Positions 28,179 to 36,639 of a stretch of 64,000 nucleotides of DNA are shown here, in pieces. The translations under genes were made by a program, and so were the position numbers. The stretch is from positions 1 through 64,000 of the IMG/VR virus record IMGVR_UViG_3300020020_000026; one strand, given 5' to 3'. This DNA comes from a virus. Every line of letters begins with the position of its first letter. Within the stretch, counting starts at the first letter, position 1. The notes beneath the pieces were generated by a model, which worked only from the letters and a program-made list of their open reading frames with translations, was not told the DNA's origin and ran no database searches.

Positions 28179-28424
28179 TCACGTACTGATGACTCCGCTG
28201 GCCGCGACGACCCGAAAGGGAAGCGGCATGCCGAGAAGCAGCGCGACGATCATGTATAGCGCGATCAGCGCCACGATGACCATGAACACCTTCTGGATTT
28301 GATCCGGGATCGGAAAGCCGAGCCAGTTCATCAGCCAGAGGACGATCAGGCCGATCAGGACCAGGATCGCGACCGCGATTGCGATGTTGATGATGCCTAG
28401 AAGGACTGCGCCAAGCGAACCCAT
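28179..28424 (-). CDS. Two-span membrane protein, holin candidate
   Basis: 81 residues with two hydrophobic segments (about 5-33, GAVLLGIINIAIAVAILVLIGLIVLWLM, and 45-68, VFMVIVALIALYMIVALLLG) joined by a short loop (GFPIPDQIQ). AGGAGAGG precedes the ATG. Its position directly after the amidase gene suggests a class II-type holin that releases the wall enzymes, but small two-span proteins are common in phages and three other membrane proteins lie nearby. Confidence 0.6.
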   Translation of the reverse strand: MGSLGAVLLGIINIAIAVAILVLIGLIVLWLMNWLGFPIPDQIQKVFMVIVALIALYMIVALLLGMPLPFRVVAASGVIST

Positions 28425-28436
28425 GGGCCTCTCCTA

Positions 28437-29069
28437 TTATGTGACCTGAACACCGTTGACGGTGATGATAACGTCCCCCTCGACCTCTATGTCGATGCGC
28501 GGGACGACTGCGGTTACCGGCGGCGGCTCGACCTCTTCGCCGTCAAGCGTGCCGCCCAGCTCGTTCGCCAGCGCCTCGCAGATGTCATCGAAATTGTCCA
28601 GGTACAGCTCCGCATCGGTTTCGGAGTCCACGAAGCAGACCTCCAGCAATACACAGGGCATCTCTGTGTTATTCAGCACGTAGAGGTCGGTCCGTTTTTT
28701 GGGGCCGCGATCCAGGAGCGAACCGGCCTCGGCGATTGCCGCCGACAGCCGCGCCGCCAGCGAGGACTGCGTGACGTAGAGAACCTCGCAGCCCCTGGGC
28801 GCGTCGGTCTGTTCGAAGGCATTGAAGTGGACCGAAATATCCAATTCCCGCGTCGCGTCGTTATGGGCGTCGGTTATGCGTTCCAAATTCTCCGACTGGC
28901 TGACGGAGACGTTGTCATGAAACACAAAAACCTCAACGCCGCGCTTCTTCAGCTCGTCCGCCAGGCGGTCGGTGACCTTGCGGGCCTCGTCCACCTCGTC
29001 AAGGATGCCGTGCGCGCCGCGAACCTTGAGGCCGTGGCCTGACGAGATAAAAATCGATTTATAGGTCAT
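28437..29069 (-). CDS. N-acetylmuramoyl-L-alanine amidase (Amidase_3)
   Basis: 210 residues. All zinc/catalytic residues of the Amidase_3 family are present: His12 (SSGHG), Glu25, His81 (SVHFNA) and Glu143 (LLEVCFVDS). The enzyme cuts the bond between muramic acid and the stem peptide. No signal peptide, so it would need the holin. The last ~40 residues (VEPPPVTAVVPRIDIEVEGDVIITVNGVQVT) form a beta tail. It overlaps the lysozyme gene by 11 bases, giving two wall enzymes in one cassette. Confidence 0.85.
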   Translation of the reverse strand: MTYKSIFISSGHGLKVRGAHGILDEVDEARKVTDRLADELKKRGVEVFVFHDNVSVSQSENLERITDAHNDATRELDISVHFNAFEQTDAPRGCEVLYVTQSSLAARLSAAIAEAGSLLDRGPKKRTDLYVLNNTEMPCVLLEVCFVDSETDAELYLDNFDDICEALANELGGTLDGEEVEPPPVTAVVPRIDIEVEGDVIITVNGVQVT

Positions 29070-29625
29070 CGTTAACCTCCACCTTCTGCGGCATCGGGTC
29101 GGGCAGCGGCACGATCACCTTGTCCGGTTTACCGTCGTAGTCCTCGTCCGCGATGTTCTGGAAGAGCAGCGCCTCGCTCGCGCGCCTGCGCACAAGCCCG
29201 GCGAGAACTTTGCCGCCGCCCTTATTCCATTTGTGGAATTCCAGCGCCGCGCCATCGAAGTTCTTCGCGTTGACCTTCTTGAGCAGGGTCGAGCCAGCCA
29301 AGGCACCGGACCCGCAATTGTATGCGAAGCTCACCAGGGCATCGAACTGCCATTGCGCCAGCTTCACCTTGACCAGGCGCTTCACGTCGGCCTCGAAGAC
29401 GCGCATGTCCAGGCGAAAGGCTGCGTCGCATTGCGCCATCGACCACACCGTGCCGCTGGCGATCCGGTGACCGTTCTCACTCGTCGTGCCCCATCCGATG
29501 GTCATGACGCCAGCGGGACATTTGTACGCCGCGTAGCGATCCGGCCCGCACTTCTTCATGCAGTTTTCGAAATGCTTCACCAGATTCGCGCCAGCGCGCG
29601 ACAGCGACAGACTTTCGTTTGGCAT
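29059..29625 (-). CDS. Lysozyme (glycoside hydrolase 24 type)
   Basis: 188 residues. The T4-type catalytic pattern is visible as Glu20 (LVKHFENC), Cys36 in place of the usual Asp (AYKCPAG), and Thr42 (VMTIGWGTT), followed by FDALVSFAYNCGSGALAGSTLL, the conserved helix. It cleaves the glycan chain. No signal-arrest-release segment at the N-terminus, so export depends on a holin. About 30 residues of acidic tail follow the domain. Confidence 0.85.
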   Translation of the reverse strand: MPNESLSLSRAGANLVKHFENCMKKCGPDRYAAYKCPAGVMTIGWGTTSENGHRIASGTVWSMAQCDAAFRLDMRVFEADVKRLVKVKLAQWQFDALVSFAYNCGSGALAGSTLLKKVNAKNFDGAALEFHKWNKGGGKVLAGLVRRRASEALLFQNIADEDYDGKPDKVIVPLPDPMPQKVEVNDDL

Positions 29626-29629
29626 CTGG

Positions 29630-29863
29630 TTATCTCTGCGCCGGGGCCGGGACGATGCACTGGCTCAACAGCTTCTGCACCTCGGCCTGCATCTGCACGA
29701 ACAGCTTCACATTGTCCTGGCGCTGCGAATTGAACATGGACGACTGGTAGTACAGCAACCCGATCAGCGAGAAGCTGACGACGATCAACGCCAGCACCAA
29801 CGGCATGCCCTTCATCGCGTCGAGAAAACTCAACGCGGCCTGGCCTCCTGGGATGTTGCTCAT
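29630..29863 (-). CDS. Single-span membrane protein of the lysis region
   Basis: 77 residues. One hydrophobic span (MPLVLALIVVSFSLIGLLYY, about 20-39), followed by a helical part facing the periplasm (QSSMFNSQRQDNVKLFVQMQAEVQKLLSQCIVPAPAQR). Candidate inner-membrane spanin or accessory holin. It overlaps the upstream gene by 4 bases. Confidence 0.5.
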   Translation of the reverse strand: MSNIPGGQAALSFLDAMKGMPLVLALIVVSFSLIGLLYYQSSMFNSQRQDNVKLFVQMQAEVQKLLSQCIVPAPAQR

Positions 29864-30147
29864 GGCGGTGGCTTCCCTAGGTCGCGGGTTAAGAGGGTAA
29901 CGATGCGTTCGATTGAGGTTTCATTCTTTTTGATGCTCTGCTCCAGCACCGTGATTCGGTTTTGCATTTCCTGCATTCTGGCCACCGTATATTCGGCACC
30001 GCGATGTTCCATGATGTAGACTCGCGTTTCTAAACGCACCGAATATGCGAGGATCGCTGCGGCGGCTGTACCCAGCGCGACCGCCTGCGCAATGAGGAAA
30101 ATAGCCAAGGCCTGGTTCTGGTGAAACCAGCTCTTGAACTCTGTCAT
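29860..30147 (-). CDS. Membrane protein with coiled coil, i-spanin or holin candidate
   Basis: 95 residues. A single span (ALAIFLIAQAVALGTAAAAILAYSV, about 13-37) and then a coiled coil (EYTVARMQEMQNRITVLEQSIKKNETSIERIVTLLTRD). This topology fits an inner-membrane spanin, though no lipoprotein partner with a lipobox is visible beside it. It overlaps both neighbours by 4 bases. Confidence 0.5.
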   Translation of the reverse strand: MTEFKSWFHQNQALAIFLIAQAVALGTAAAAILAYSVRLETRVYIMEHRGAEYTVARMQEMQNRITVLEQSIKKNETSIERIVTLLTRDLGKPPP

Positions 30148-30269
30148 GCGGGCGGAGGAGCTAGCCCGTCCTCACTGTCACCCTTTTCGGGGAACGGTGG
30201 GGGTGGCACGACCGGCGGCTTTGGTGGCGCGGGGATCGGCGGCGTTGGCTCTTGTGGCTCGTTCTGCAT
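30144..30269 (-). CDS. 41-residue Pro-rich peptide
   Basis: MQNEPQEPTPPIPAPPKPPVVPPPPFPEKGDSEDGLAPPPA. About 40 percent proline, as in outer-membrane spanins, but there is no lipobox. AGAGAGGG precedes the ATG at 30269. It is encoded in another phase inside the 3' half of the gene at 30178-30369. Confidence 0.45.
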   Translation of the reverse strand: MQNEPQEPTPPIPAPPKPPVVPPPPFPEKGDSEDGLAPPPA

Positions 30270-30369
30270 GGTACGGCCCTCTCTGCTGATTAAACGGGGT
30301 GCGGGGTATCCAGGCACGCAACGCTGCGGCAATTTTCGCCCGCCGTTCCTCGCAGGAGCGGCAAGCCAT
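30178..30369 (-). CDS. Small CRSCEERR-type phage protein
   Basis: 63 residues from the ATG at 30369 (TGATG with the upstream stop). MACRSCEERRAKIAAALRAWI is a start seen in many small phage proteins; the Cys-x2-Cys could bind zinc with a partner. The last ~30 residues overlap the Pro-rich peptide in another frame and are low in complexity. Confidence 0.5.
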   Translation of the reverse strand: MACRSCEERRAKIAAALRAWIPRTPFNQQRGPYHAERATRANAADPRATKAAGRATPTVPRKG

Positions 30370-30815
30370 CACGGACCGGCGACCGTCCCAATCAGGACCG
30401 CAACGTCTCCGTCTTCTATTGCAATAAGCCTGTTGCCGCCCGGCGGCAGCGTGCCGGGTTCTGGAATCAACTCGTCCAGCGCGGTCATGAACTCCGCGTC
30501 GCCGCAGCCCAGCACCAGGTTGCCGTGCAGCTCCTGCGCGTTGACTGTACTCTTGCCCTGCCGCAGCAACGATGAGGCCTGCAAGATCATGGCCGCCTCG
30601 TTAATCTCCAGTCCAAGCTGAATATTGTCGCCGGGGTATGCCGCGATTGTTGGGACGACAGCGCCGTTCTGCTCAAACGTCGTGATGCCTTGGGCAATGC
30701 CCACATAAGACGAGCCAATCAAATCATACAGCGTCTCCAGGTCGGGAGAGGTGCCGTTATATTCGGTTACGACCATGTTGCCGTGCGGCGGAACCTGGCT
30801 CAGCGTCCCGATCAT
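30369..30815 (-). CDS. Hypothetical late protein
   Basis: 148 residues (MIGTLSQVPPHGNMVVTEYNGTSPDLETLYDLIGSSYVGIAQGITTFEQNGAVVPTIAAYPG...). Beta-rich, ending IAIEDGDVAVLIGTVAGP. Lies between the fibre genes and the lysis cassette. No family recognised. Confidence 0.5.
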   Translation of the reverse strand: MIGTLSQVPPHGNMVVTEYNGTSPDLETLYDLIGSSYVGIAQGITTFEQNGAVVPTIAAYPGDNIQLGLEINEAAMILQASSLLRQGKSTVNAQELHGNLVLGCGDAEFMTALDELIPEPGTLPPGGNRLIAIEDGDVAVLIGTVAGP

Positions 30816-31201
30816 GCCTTGTCCTTCAGCCGGGCCATCACCTCCGCGATGATCTCTTCTTTGAACCGCTGCTTTTCCTCTTTCTCTCTTTGTTGGTTAG
30901 CAACCACCGCCTCTTCACTCCTTTTTTTGTTCACTACCGCCTCCGCCTCAAGCCTCTCCTTCTCGACAAGCCAGGCGTCGTAATAGCTTTGGTACTCCGA
31001 GAAATCGTGGATGACCTCGTTCGGCTTGCGGGATATCGCGCCGGTTTCAGCATTGACGTTAGTCAGGAACTCGACTGAGCCGATGGTGTTGGACCACTGC
31101 ACAGCGTGCTTGCCCTCGGCAACCAGGGCTGAGCAATCGATCCGACAGGCGAACCCATCGACCAGCATCGTATTGTCCCTAGCGACTATTGTGGCGCGCA
31201 T
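30812..31201 (-). CDS. Tail-fibre-associated protein, possible assembly chaperone
   Basis: 129 residues from the ATG at 31201 (GGGGAGG upstream). The first ~85 residues, MLVDGFACRIDCSALVAEGKHAVQWSNTIGSVEFL...KPNEVIHDFSEYQSYYDAWLVEKER, follow the pattern of small proteins encoded beside tail fibres. A charged coiled coil makes up the rest. An assembly role is inferred from position. Confidence 0.5.
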   Translation of the reverse strand: MRATIVARDNTMLVDGFACRIDCSALVAEGKHAVQWSNTIGSVEFLTNVNAETGAISRKPNEVIHDFSEYQSYYDAWLVEKERLEAEAVVNKKRSEEAVVANQQREKEEKQRFKEEIIAEVMARLKDKA

Positions 31202-31493
31202 CGATAAGCCTCCCCTGCTCGCTGGCCAAGTTAACAGCATCCTTCACGCCAGCGACGACACCGTTGCGGAATGTTTCTATGGCCGCGCCAGCCTGGCGGG
31301 TTTGCTGGGCGTTCTCGATCAACAGCATCGGCAACAGCGCGACCGCGCAGCGCCAGTCGTCAATCATTTCTTCGGTCTGTGGGTTCTTGCCGATGACGCG
31401 CGTCCACCATGGGCACTTATGGCAGACCGTCGAGGTATCCACCTTGTGCAACGGGCAGATCGTGCCTTCGTCAGCGTGTGGAATTCTTACCAT
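31179..31493 (-). CDS. Hypothetical Cys-rich late protein
   Basis: 104 residues. CPLHKVDTSTVCHKCPWWTRVIGKNPQTEEMIDDWRCAVALLPMLLIENAQQTRQAGAAIETFR is a pattern I know from other phage hypothetical proteins next to fibre genes: Cys/His knuckle, CPWW, then a helix. Probable metal-binding small protein. Overlaps the next gene by 23 bases. Confidence 0.55.
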   Translation of the reverse strand: MVRIPHADEGTICPLHKVDTSTVCHKCPWWTRVIGKNPQTEEMIDDWRCAVALLPMLLIENAQQTRQAGAAIETFRNGVVAGVKDAVNLASEQGRLIDARHNSR

Positions 31494-32519
31494 TTAGTTT
31501 TTGCTCCGCACATTAAGGGCCTCTAGCTCTTCGACCCTTGCCTTGAGTTCTTTGACCGCGTTGACCAGCGCAAACAAGATAGGGCCGGTATCAAGCGAAC
31601 GCAGATCGGTCACCTCAACGCCATTGATGAATGCCGTCGATAGTTTCACCGTCTCAGGCATTGACACTTCAGCCTCCTGCGCAATGAGGCCGATGTATTC
31701 CTTCTGATCGACGGCCGCGCCGTAGTGCATCGACGTGTCGTATGGCGCTACACCAATATCCTTCCGCATTGGCAACGGCTTGCCATCGTCACCCAGCTTC
31801 ATCGGATTACTGGGATGCAGATCAGTCTCGTTGCCCTTGAATGTGAAGCGGACAGGCCGCAGCGCCGCAACAGCATCGAGGCTGTTGGTGTAGTCACCAA
31901 TGACGTTCTTGATGCGTGCATCGGAGTAGGCAATGAATGGACCGCCAACTGTGGTGTAACAATAGTCCCCACGGAAATCCATGAAGTAGGAACCACCATA
32001 ATTAAGACGAATGCCTGCCCATACACCGGGGATGTGTTCGCCCGAAATAGCGCACGCTACACCAGGGCTAAAGCTCGCAACTGTCACCCCATAGCCGCTG
32101 CCGTACCAACCGTCACCCTGCACACCCAGACCCTGAGTGCCGCAATAAACTACCCCTGCTGATTGGAGATAAGAGGTTCCGTAAACGGAAGGGGCCGTCA
32201 AGCTGCCCGACATCGTGTCGCCAGTCTTCGCCACCCTAGAGCTAGCGTGTGACGCACCCCACGCACTGGCGCGAGTTTCTACATAGGAAGTGTTCGCGAT
32301 GTTATCGTTGCCGACTGTTGGTGGAGTCGGCACCGTCGAGTCTGATGCAAGAGCCAGCGGACCCGTCATCGTGTCGCCAGCCTTCGAAACCTTTGTATTG
32401 ATATCGATTCCGATGATGACCCACTTCTCTCCGTCCCACTTATAAGAGGGAATGCCAGCAATAGGCGTCGCTGGATAGGTCTGATCGATAGTTGGCGATG
32501 CTGGAAAATCGAACGCCAT
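31494..32519 (-). CDS. Tail fibre with S74 intramolecular chaperone
   Basis: 341 residues. The C-terminus (about 230-341) is a peptidase_S74 autoprocessing domain: YSDARIKNVIGDY carries the Ser-Lys dyad, with the later YIGLIAQEAE and a terminal coiled coil (LVNAVKELKARVEELEAL). It trimerises the fibre and then cuts itself off. The N-terminus (MAFDFPASPTIDQTYPATPIAGIPSYKWDGEKW) is duplicated in the next fibre gene. Confidence 0.85.
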   Translation of the reverse strand: MAFDFPASPTIDQTYPATPIAGIPSYKWDGEKWVIIGIDINTKVSKAGDTMTGPLALASDSTVPTPPTVGNDNIANTSYVETRASAWGASHASSRVAKTGDTMSGSLTAPSVYGTSYLQSAGVVYCGTQGLGVQGDGWYGSGYGVTVASFSPGVACAISGEHIPGVWAGIRLNYGGSYFMDFRGDYCYTTVGGPFIAYSDARIKNVIGDYTNSLDAVAALRPVRFTFKGNETDLHPSNPMKLGDDGKPLPMRKDIGVAPYDTSMHYGAAVDQKEYIGLIAQEAEVSMPETVKLSTAFINGVEVTDLRSLDTGPILFALVNAVKELKARVEELEALNVRSKN

Positions 32520-32525
32520 CAGATA

Positions 32526-33143
32526 TCAGTCCTTGCTCGCCAGTATGACATCAATATACGCCATGTTCATCGTAATCGCGTGGGTATGCCCCCAGTTTGC
32601 ACCGGCAAATCCGGTATACGTCCCGTAAACACCAGCGCCGCCACTGTCGCCATACAGCGTGTAGCTGGCACCGGAAGCATTCGGGAGTTCGTAATAGTGC
32701 TGATGGTAAGTGAGTTCGTTGCCGTCGATGGAGTGATAGCCAACAGTGCTTTGCGCCATCACTGTCGAGAACCCATTGACGCCGCCCGCCACGCCGCCCG
32801 ATCCGCTGACGACTCGCAACGCCCTGTCGTTCTGGGTGACTATCTTCGTCCAGCCGGTCGGCGCTGCCGCCATGTAGAACGGCAAGACGGTGCCCGCAGC
32901 AAAGCCGCCGGGCTTGTTGTCAACGTATTGCTTTGTCGATGCCTGCAACGCGCTCGCGGGGTCGGCGGGCAGCACCAGCGGACCCGTCATCGTGTCGCCA
33001 GCCTTTTGCACGTAGCCGGTGGAAAGGTTCACTCCTGTTGTAGCCCACTTTTCGCCGTCCCAAGTGTATTGCGGCTGACCCGCAGCCGGGGACGCCGGGT
33101 GCTTCGTGCCGATACTTGGAGAGGAAGGAAAGTCGAGCGCCAT
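32526..33143 (-). CDS. Tail fibre/collar-like protein
   Basis: 205 residues. N-terminus MALDFPSSPSIGTKHPASPAAGQPQYTWDGEKW is paralogous to the S74 fibre. The C-terminus (AGTVLPFYMAAAPTGWTKIVTQNDRALRVVSGSGG...GHTHAITMNMAYIDVILASKD) is paralogous to that of the fibre at 36640 and has GHTHAI, typical of tail-collar/receptor-tip domains. It looks like a recombinant of two fibre modules. Confidence 0.75.
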   Translation of the reverse strand: MALDFPSSPSIGTKHPASPAAGQPQYTWDGEKWATTGVNLSTGYVQKAGDTMTGPLVLPADPASALQASTKQYVDNKPGGFAAGTVLPFYMAAAPTGWTKIVTQNDRALRVVSGSGGVAGGVNGFSTVMAQSTVGYHSIDGNELTYHQHYYELPNASGASYTLYGDSGGAGVYGTYTGFAGANWGHTHAITMNMAYIDVILASKD

Positions 33144-33149
33144 GCTACC

Positions 33150-34535
33150 TCAATAGGGTGCAGTCGGAGGTGTGAAGTTGGCAGTCCACCGCGCTATGCC
33201 TTTGCTGATGCGAAGCTCGTCCACCAGGCCGTGCGACCACTGCTGTCCGCCGCCAGTGAGATTCCATGCACCGAGTAGCGGTGCATGGTCGATATAAGTC
33301 GGAAGAACGCCATTTATTGCCGTGTTAATTGTTTGCTGAAGCACGCCGTCCTTAAACCCATAAAAGACGCCGTCCTTGCGGACAACGGCGCGATGCGCCC
33401 ATACACTGAGCGAGTATGTACCCAGCGAAAGGTCATTCACGATATTCCATGACGCCTGGTCGCTGGAGCTATAAAAGCGAATGTATCCGGCGGCCTGACG
33501 ATAGAACAGGAATGGTTGATAAGTTATTCCTGCACCGGACCGCACTATTATCGGACGGTTTTCTGCATCTGATGGCCAGTCCCACCAATCAATCGTGAAG
33601 TCGCCACCACCGAAATTCCAATCGTCGTCAGCCGGTATAGAAACGTAAAGGTTTGCAGTATTGAAATACGTCGAGGCGCTCCCGAATTTTGCGGTAGGTC
33701 CATAACCGTATGAGTTGCCGCCTGTATTCGGTTTTGCATATGGCGAACTGTCCACAAACACTGTGCCCACGGCATTGGTCGGGTTGTCGAAGTGATACAG
33801 ACCAACTGTATGATAAGCGGAACGATCTGGTGGGGCCGGTCCGTAGGCGCGCGACGGGGGCGTAAAGTTGGTTGTCCAACGCGCGATGCCCTTGCTGATG
33901 CGAATCTCGTCCATGTAGCCGTGAAACCCGACTCCGGACCAATGGCCGAGTGTCAGAAGTTGGTTCGCGGGGGCCGCCAGCAATGCGGCCGATGAACTCC
34001 ACGTTGCCGTCTGCACGCCGTTCTTGAAGTGATAGAACGTGCTGCCGTTGCGCACGACCGCGTAGTGAACCCATACGTTCAGATCAATCGACCCGCAGAT
34101 TGGTCCGCCAGCGATATCCCACGACGATCCGTTGCTAGACATATAAGTCTGATAGCGACCATCGTTCGTGGCGTGATTTAGGAGAAACCCCTGAACGGCA
34201 TTGTCGGCCTGCCTCCTGAAGGAAGCAGACGAGAGGGTCGAGCTAAGCCGGTATTCCCACCAATCGACCGTGAAGTCGCCACTGCCGAAGTCGAAGTCTG
34301 GGGTGTTCTTGACGAACATATAACTAGCGTTGCCGCCAGGGAAATATAGAGACGAGGTGCCGAATTTCTTTATCGAGGTATTGATCGACGCGCCGCACGG
34401 GGTCGCGACGCGCGGTGTCCCGCCAATCGAAGCGTCCATGAAGCGCGTGTCGTCAAAGTGCAGCAACAACTTTGTGTAGGCGTCGTTGCCAAACTCTTTT
34501 TGCCCCGCCAGCGTAACCGTAGTGCCGGGCATCAT
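33150..34535 (-). CDS. Virion protein with two LamG/concanavalin-like repeats
   Basis: 461 residues. Two tandem ~200-residue domains end in the same signature (DEIRISKGIARWTTNFTPPSRAYGP, and DELRISKGIARWTANFTPPTAPY) with the inner strand FDFGSGDFTVDWWEY / WNFGGGDFTIDWWDW. This is a LamG-type jelly roll, often carbohydrate-binding. A fibre tip or adhesin is likely. Confidence 0.8.
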   Translation of the reverse strand: MMPGTTVTLAGQKEFGNDAYTKLLLHFDDTRFMDASIGGTPRVATPCGASINTSIKKFGTSSLYFPGGNASYMFVKNTPDFDFGSGDFTVDWWEYRLSSTLSSASFRRQADNAVQGFLLNHATNDGRYQTYMSSNGSSWDIAGGPICGSIDLNVWVHYAVVRNGSTFYHFKNGVQTATWSSSAALLAAPANQLLTLGHWSGVGFHGYMDEIRISKGIARWTTNFTPPSRAYGPAPPDRSAYHTVGLYHFDNPTNAVGTVFVDSSPYAKPNTGGNSYGYGPTAKFGSASTYFNTANLYVSIPADDDWNFGGGDFTIDWWDWPSDAENRPIIVRSGAGITYQPFLFYRQAAGYIRFYSSSDQASWNIVNDLSLGTYSLSVWAHRAVVRKDGVFYGFKDGVLQQTINTAINGVLPTYIDHAPLLGAWNLTGGGQQWSHGLVDELRISKGIARWTANFTPPTAPY

Positions 34536-36628
34536 TATTTAAAGTCCGGAGAATGCGTGCAGTAAACAGTACTCGCGTTTGACGCGAGATAGGAAATTAC
34601 GTCGATCCCGCTAAGCGTCAACGTCGGCTTCACGCCACCGGAAAACTTGTAGGAGCTTCCCCAGGTCGTAATCGTCCCGGCCGCGCCCGGCGAAATGATG
34701 AAGAGGCCTTTTTGTCCAGCCTTGACGTTGGTTGGATTGGCAATGGTCCGCCCGGCACCACCCATCGTCCAGGTGAAATCAAAACCCAACGAAAAATTCG
34801 GCGTGACGGTCGAGGCGCTTTCCGTCAGCGCGACAGGGGCTGCCGCGCCCCACACCGTGTCGATAGACAGATATTTACCCGGCGCGTTGTTCGCTTGATA
34901 TTCCGCGACGGTCGCTATCGGCAGATTCGGATACGGCGCGGCCATCACCCACTGCGATGATGTGCCGTCGTTGTAGTAGATATAGAGCAACCCCGTGTCG
35001 CTCTCCCACCACAGCGCACCGGCTACCGGCGACACTGGTGGCGTGTCGCTGATAACGATTGATGCACCGCCGCTGGACGCTGCCCAAGAGAGCGAGCCAG
35101 CGGTTGCGCCAGCGGTTAGAACCTTGCCGTTGTTTGTCGTGCCGGTTGCAGGGACGTGCAAATTGCCGTCGCCGGTCGGGTGAACGTAATTGTTCGCGCC
35201 GGTCGCAACGCCATCGAGCTTGGTCTTGTCCGCGCCGGTCATGAACCCGGCAGCGCCCGCCGCGACCACGTTGGCGTGGGCCGTCCCGCCGGTCCCGGCA
35301 TGGGACGCAGCGAGTTTCTCGCTGTCGAGTTCCTGGATCGCCGCCTGCACGTCGGTCGCGGCGATGTTGCCAACCGGCGTAGACGGCACAAGGCTTGCTG
35401 ACGAAACAACGCCCGCCGGTCCCTGCGCGCCGACATCGCCCCTTGGAATCGTCAGGTTCAGGGTCTGGGCGGGCGAGGTGCCGGTGATGGTCGAGGCGGC
35501 GGCGCTGCCTGGTGCGCCGGTTGTTACTGTGCCGATGGCCAGCACGTTCGGCGGACCCGTTGCACCTGTGCTGCCGGTCGAGCCGGTGTTGCCGGTGTCG
35601 CCCTTGACGCCCTGAGTGCCCTGCAAGCCGCTTGGGATGCCAAGGTTCAGCGTCTGGTTTGGACTTGTGCCGGTAATGGTCGAGGTCGCAGCACCGCCTG
35701 GCGCGACCGTAGTGACCGTCCCGATGGCCAGCGTATTGGACGGTCCTGCCGGTCCCTGCCCGCCGGTACTGCCGGTCGGCCCTTGAATGCCTTGACTGCC
35801 GGTGTCGCCCTTGACGCCCTGAATGCCCTGCAAGCCACTGGGAATACCAAGGTTGAGGGTCTGGTTCGGGCTGGTGCCGGTGATTGTCGAGGTCGCGGCT
35901 CCACCGGGAGCAACGGTGGTGACGGTGCCGACAGCCAGCGTATTTGATGGTCCTGTCGGTCCCTGCCCGCCGGTACTGCCGGTCGGTCCCGGCTCTCCTT
36001 GCTCTCCCTGCGGCCCGGTATCGCCAGGAATGCCTTGCGGCCCCGTTGGCCCCGGCGGCCCCGGAGAGGCGGCCACCCATTGCGAACTGTTGTCGTCGCT
36101 GTAGAAGATGTACAACTGACCGCTATCGCTCTCCCACCACAGCGAACCGGAAATTGGCGAATCCGGTAGTTCGTCTGAAACCGTGATGGTCGAGCCGCCG
36201 CCGCCGCCAGCGACCCACCCGGCATCCTTCCTGCCATAGATCAGGCCATCGATTGGTGCGTCTTCAACGATGCCCTGCGGGCCTGTCGGCCCTGGCTCTC
36301 CCTGCGGCCCCCTCGGCCCCATATCGCCGGGGATGCCTTGCGGACCCGTCTCGCCTACTGCGCCTTCCGCGCCCGTCTCGCCCATCGGTCCGCGCGGACC
36401 TTGGATCGAGCCACCCAGCACGATTGTATTGGTGTGCAGCGTCGGCACGACCAGAGGCTCGACCGAGACACCTACGGTGGTTTTGAAGCGCGGCGTCGGC
36501 GGCTCAGCCGGGGTCTTAGTTGGGGCACCTACGGTGGTTTTGGAGTGCCGCGTCGGCTCGTCCGGTGGCTTGGTCGAGCCCCCAACGGTGGTCTTGCCCC
36601 TACCCCTTAACCCCTTGCGTTTTGCCAT
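34535..36628 (-). CDS. Collagen-like tail fibre with three tandem modules
   Basis: 697 residues. After a ~20-residue repeat with KTTVG (three copies near the start), there are Gly-X-Y collagen blocks (GPRGPMGETGAEGAVGETG...). Three near-identical ~55-65-residue modules, NTLAVGTVTTVAPGGAATSTITGTSPNQTLNLGIPSG, are linked by collagen pieces, about 206 bp apart in the DNA. A ...SGSLWWESDSGQLYIFYSDD... unit appears twice. This is a long trimeric fibre. Confidence 0.8.
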   Translation of the reverse strand: MAKRKGLRGRGKTTVGGSTKPPDEPTRHSKTTVGAPTKTPAEPPTPRFKTTVGVSVEPLVVPTLHTNTIVLGGSIQGPRGPMGETGAEGAVGETGPQGIPGDMGPRGPQGEPGPTGPQGIVEDAPIDGLIYGRKDAGWVAGGGGGSTITVSDELPDSPISGSLWWESDSGQLYIFYSDDNSSQWVAASPGPPGPTGPQGIPGDTGPQGEQGEPGPTGSTGGQGPTGPSNTLAVGTVTTVAPGGAATSTITGTSPNQTLNLGIPSGLQGIQGVKGDTGSQGIQGPTGSTGGQGPAGPSNTLAIGTVTTVAPGGAATSTITGTSPNQTLNLGIPSGLQGTQGVKGDTGNTGSTGSTGATGPPNVLAIGTVTTGAPGSAAASTITGTSPAQTLNLTIPRGDVGAQGPAGVVSSASLVPSTPVGNIAATDVQAAIQELDSEKLAASHAGTGGTAHANVVAAGAAGFMTGADKTKLDGVATGANNYVHPTGDGNLHVPATGTTNNGKVLTAGATAGSLSWAASSGGASIVISDTPPVSPVAGALWWESDTGLLYIYYNDGTSSQWVMAAPYPNLPIATVAEYQANNAPGKYLSIDTVWGAAAPVALTESASTVTPNFSLGFDFTWTMGGAGRTIANPTNVKAGQKGLFIISPGAAGTITTWGSSYKFSGGVKPTLTLSGIDVISYLASNASTVYCTHSPDFK

Positions 36629-36639
36629 TCGCGCAAAAC

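Noticed and set aside
34875-36080. 401-codon leftward frame inside the collagen-like fibre
   Set aside because: Alternative phase of the repetitive fibre gene; composition is Arg/Asp/His-rich repeats produced by the collagen codons.
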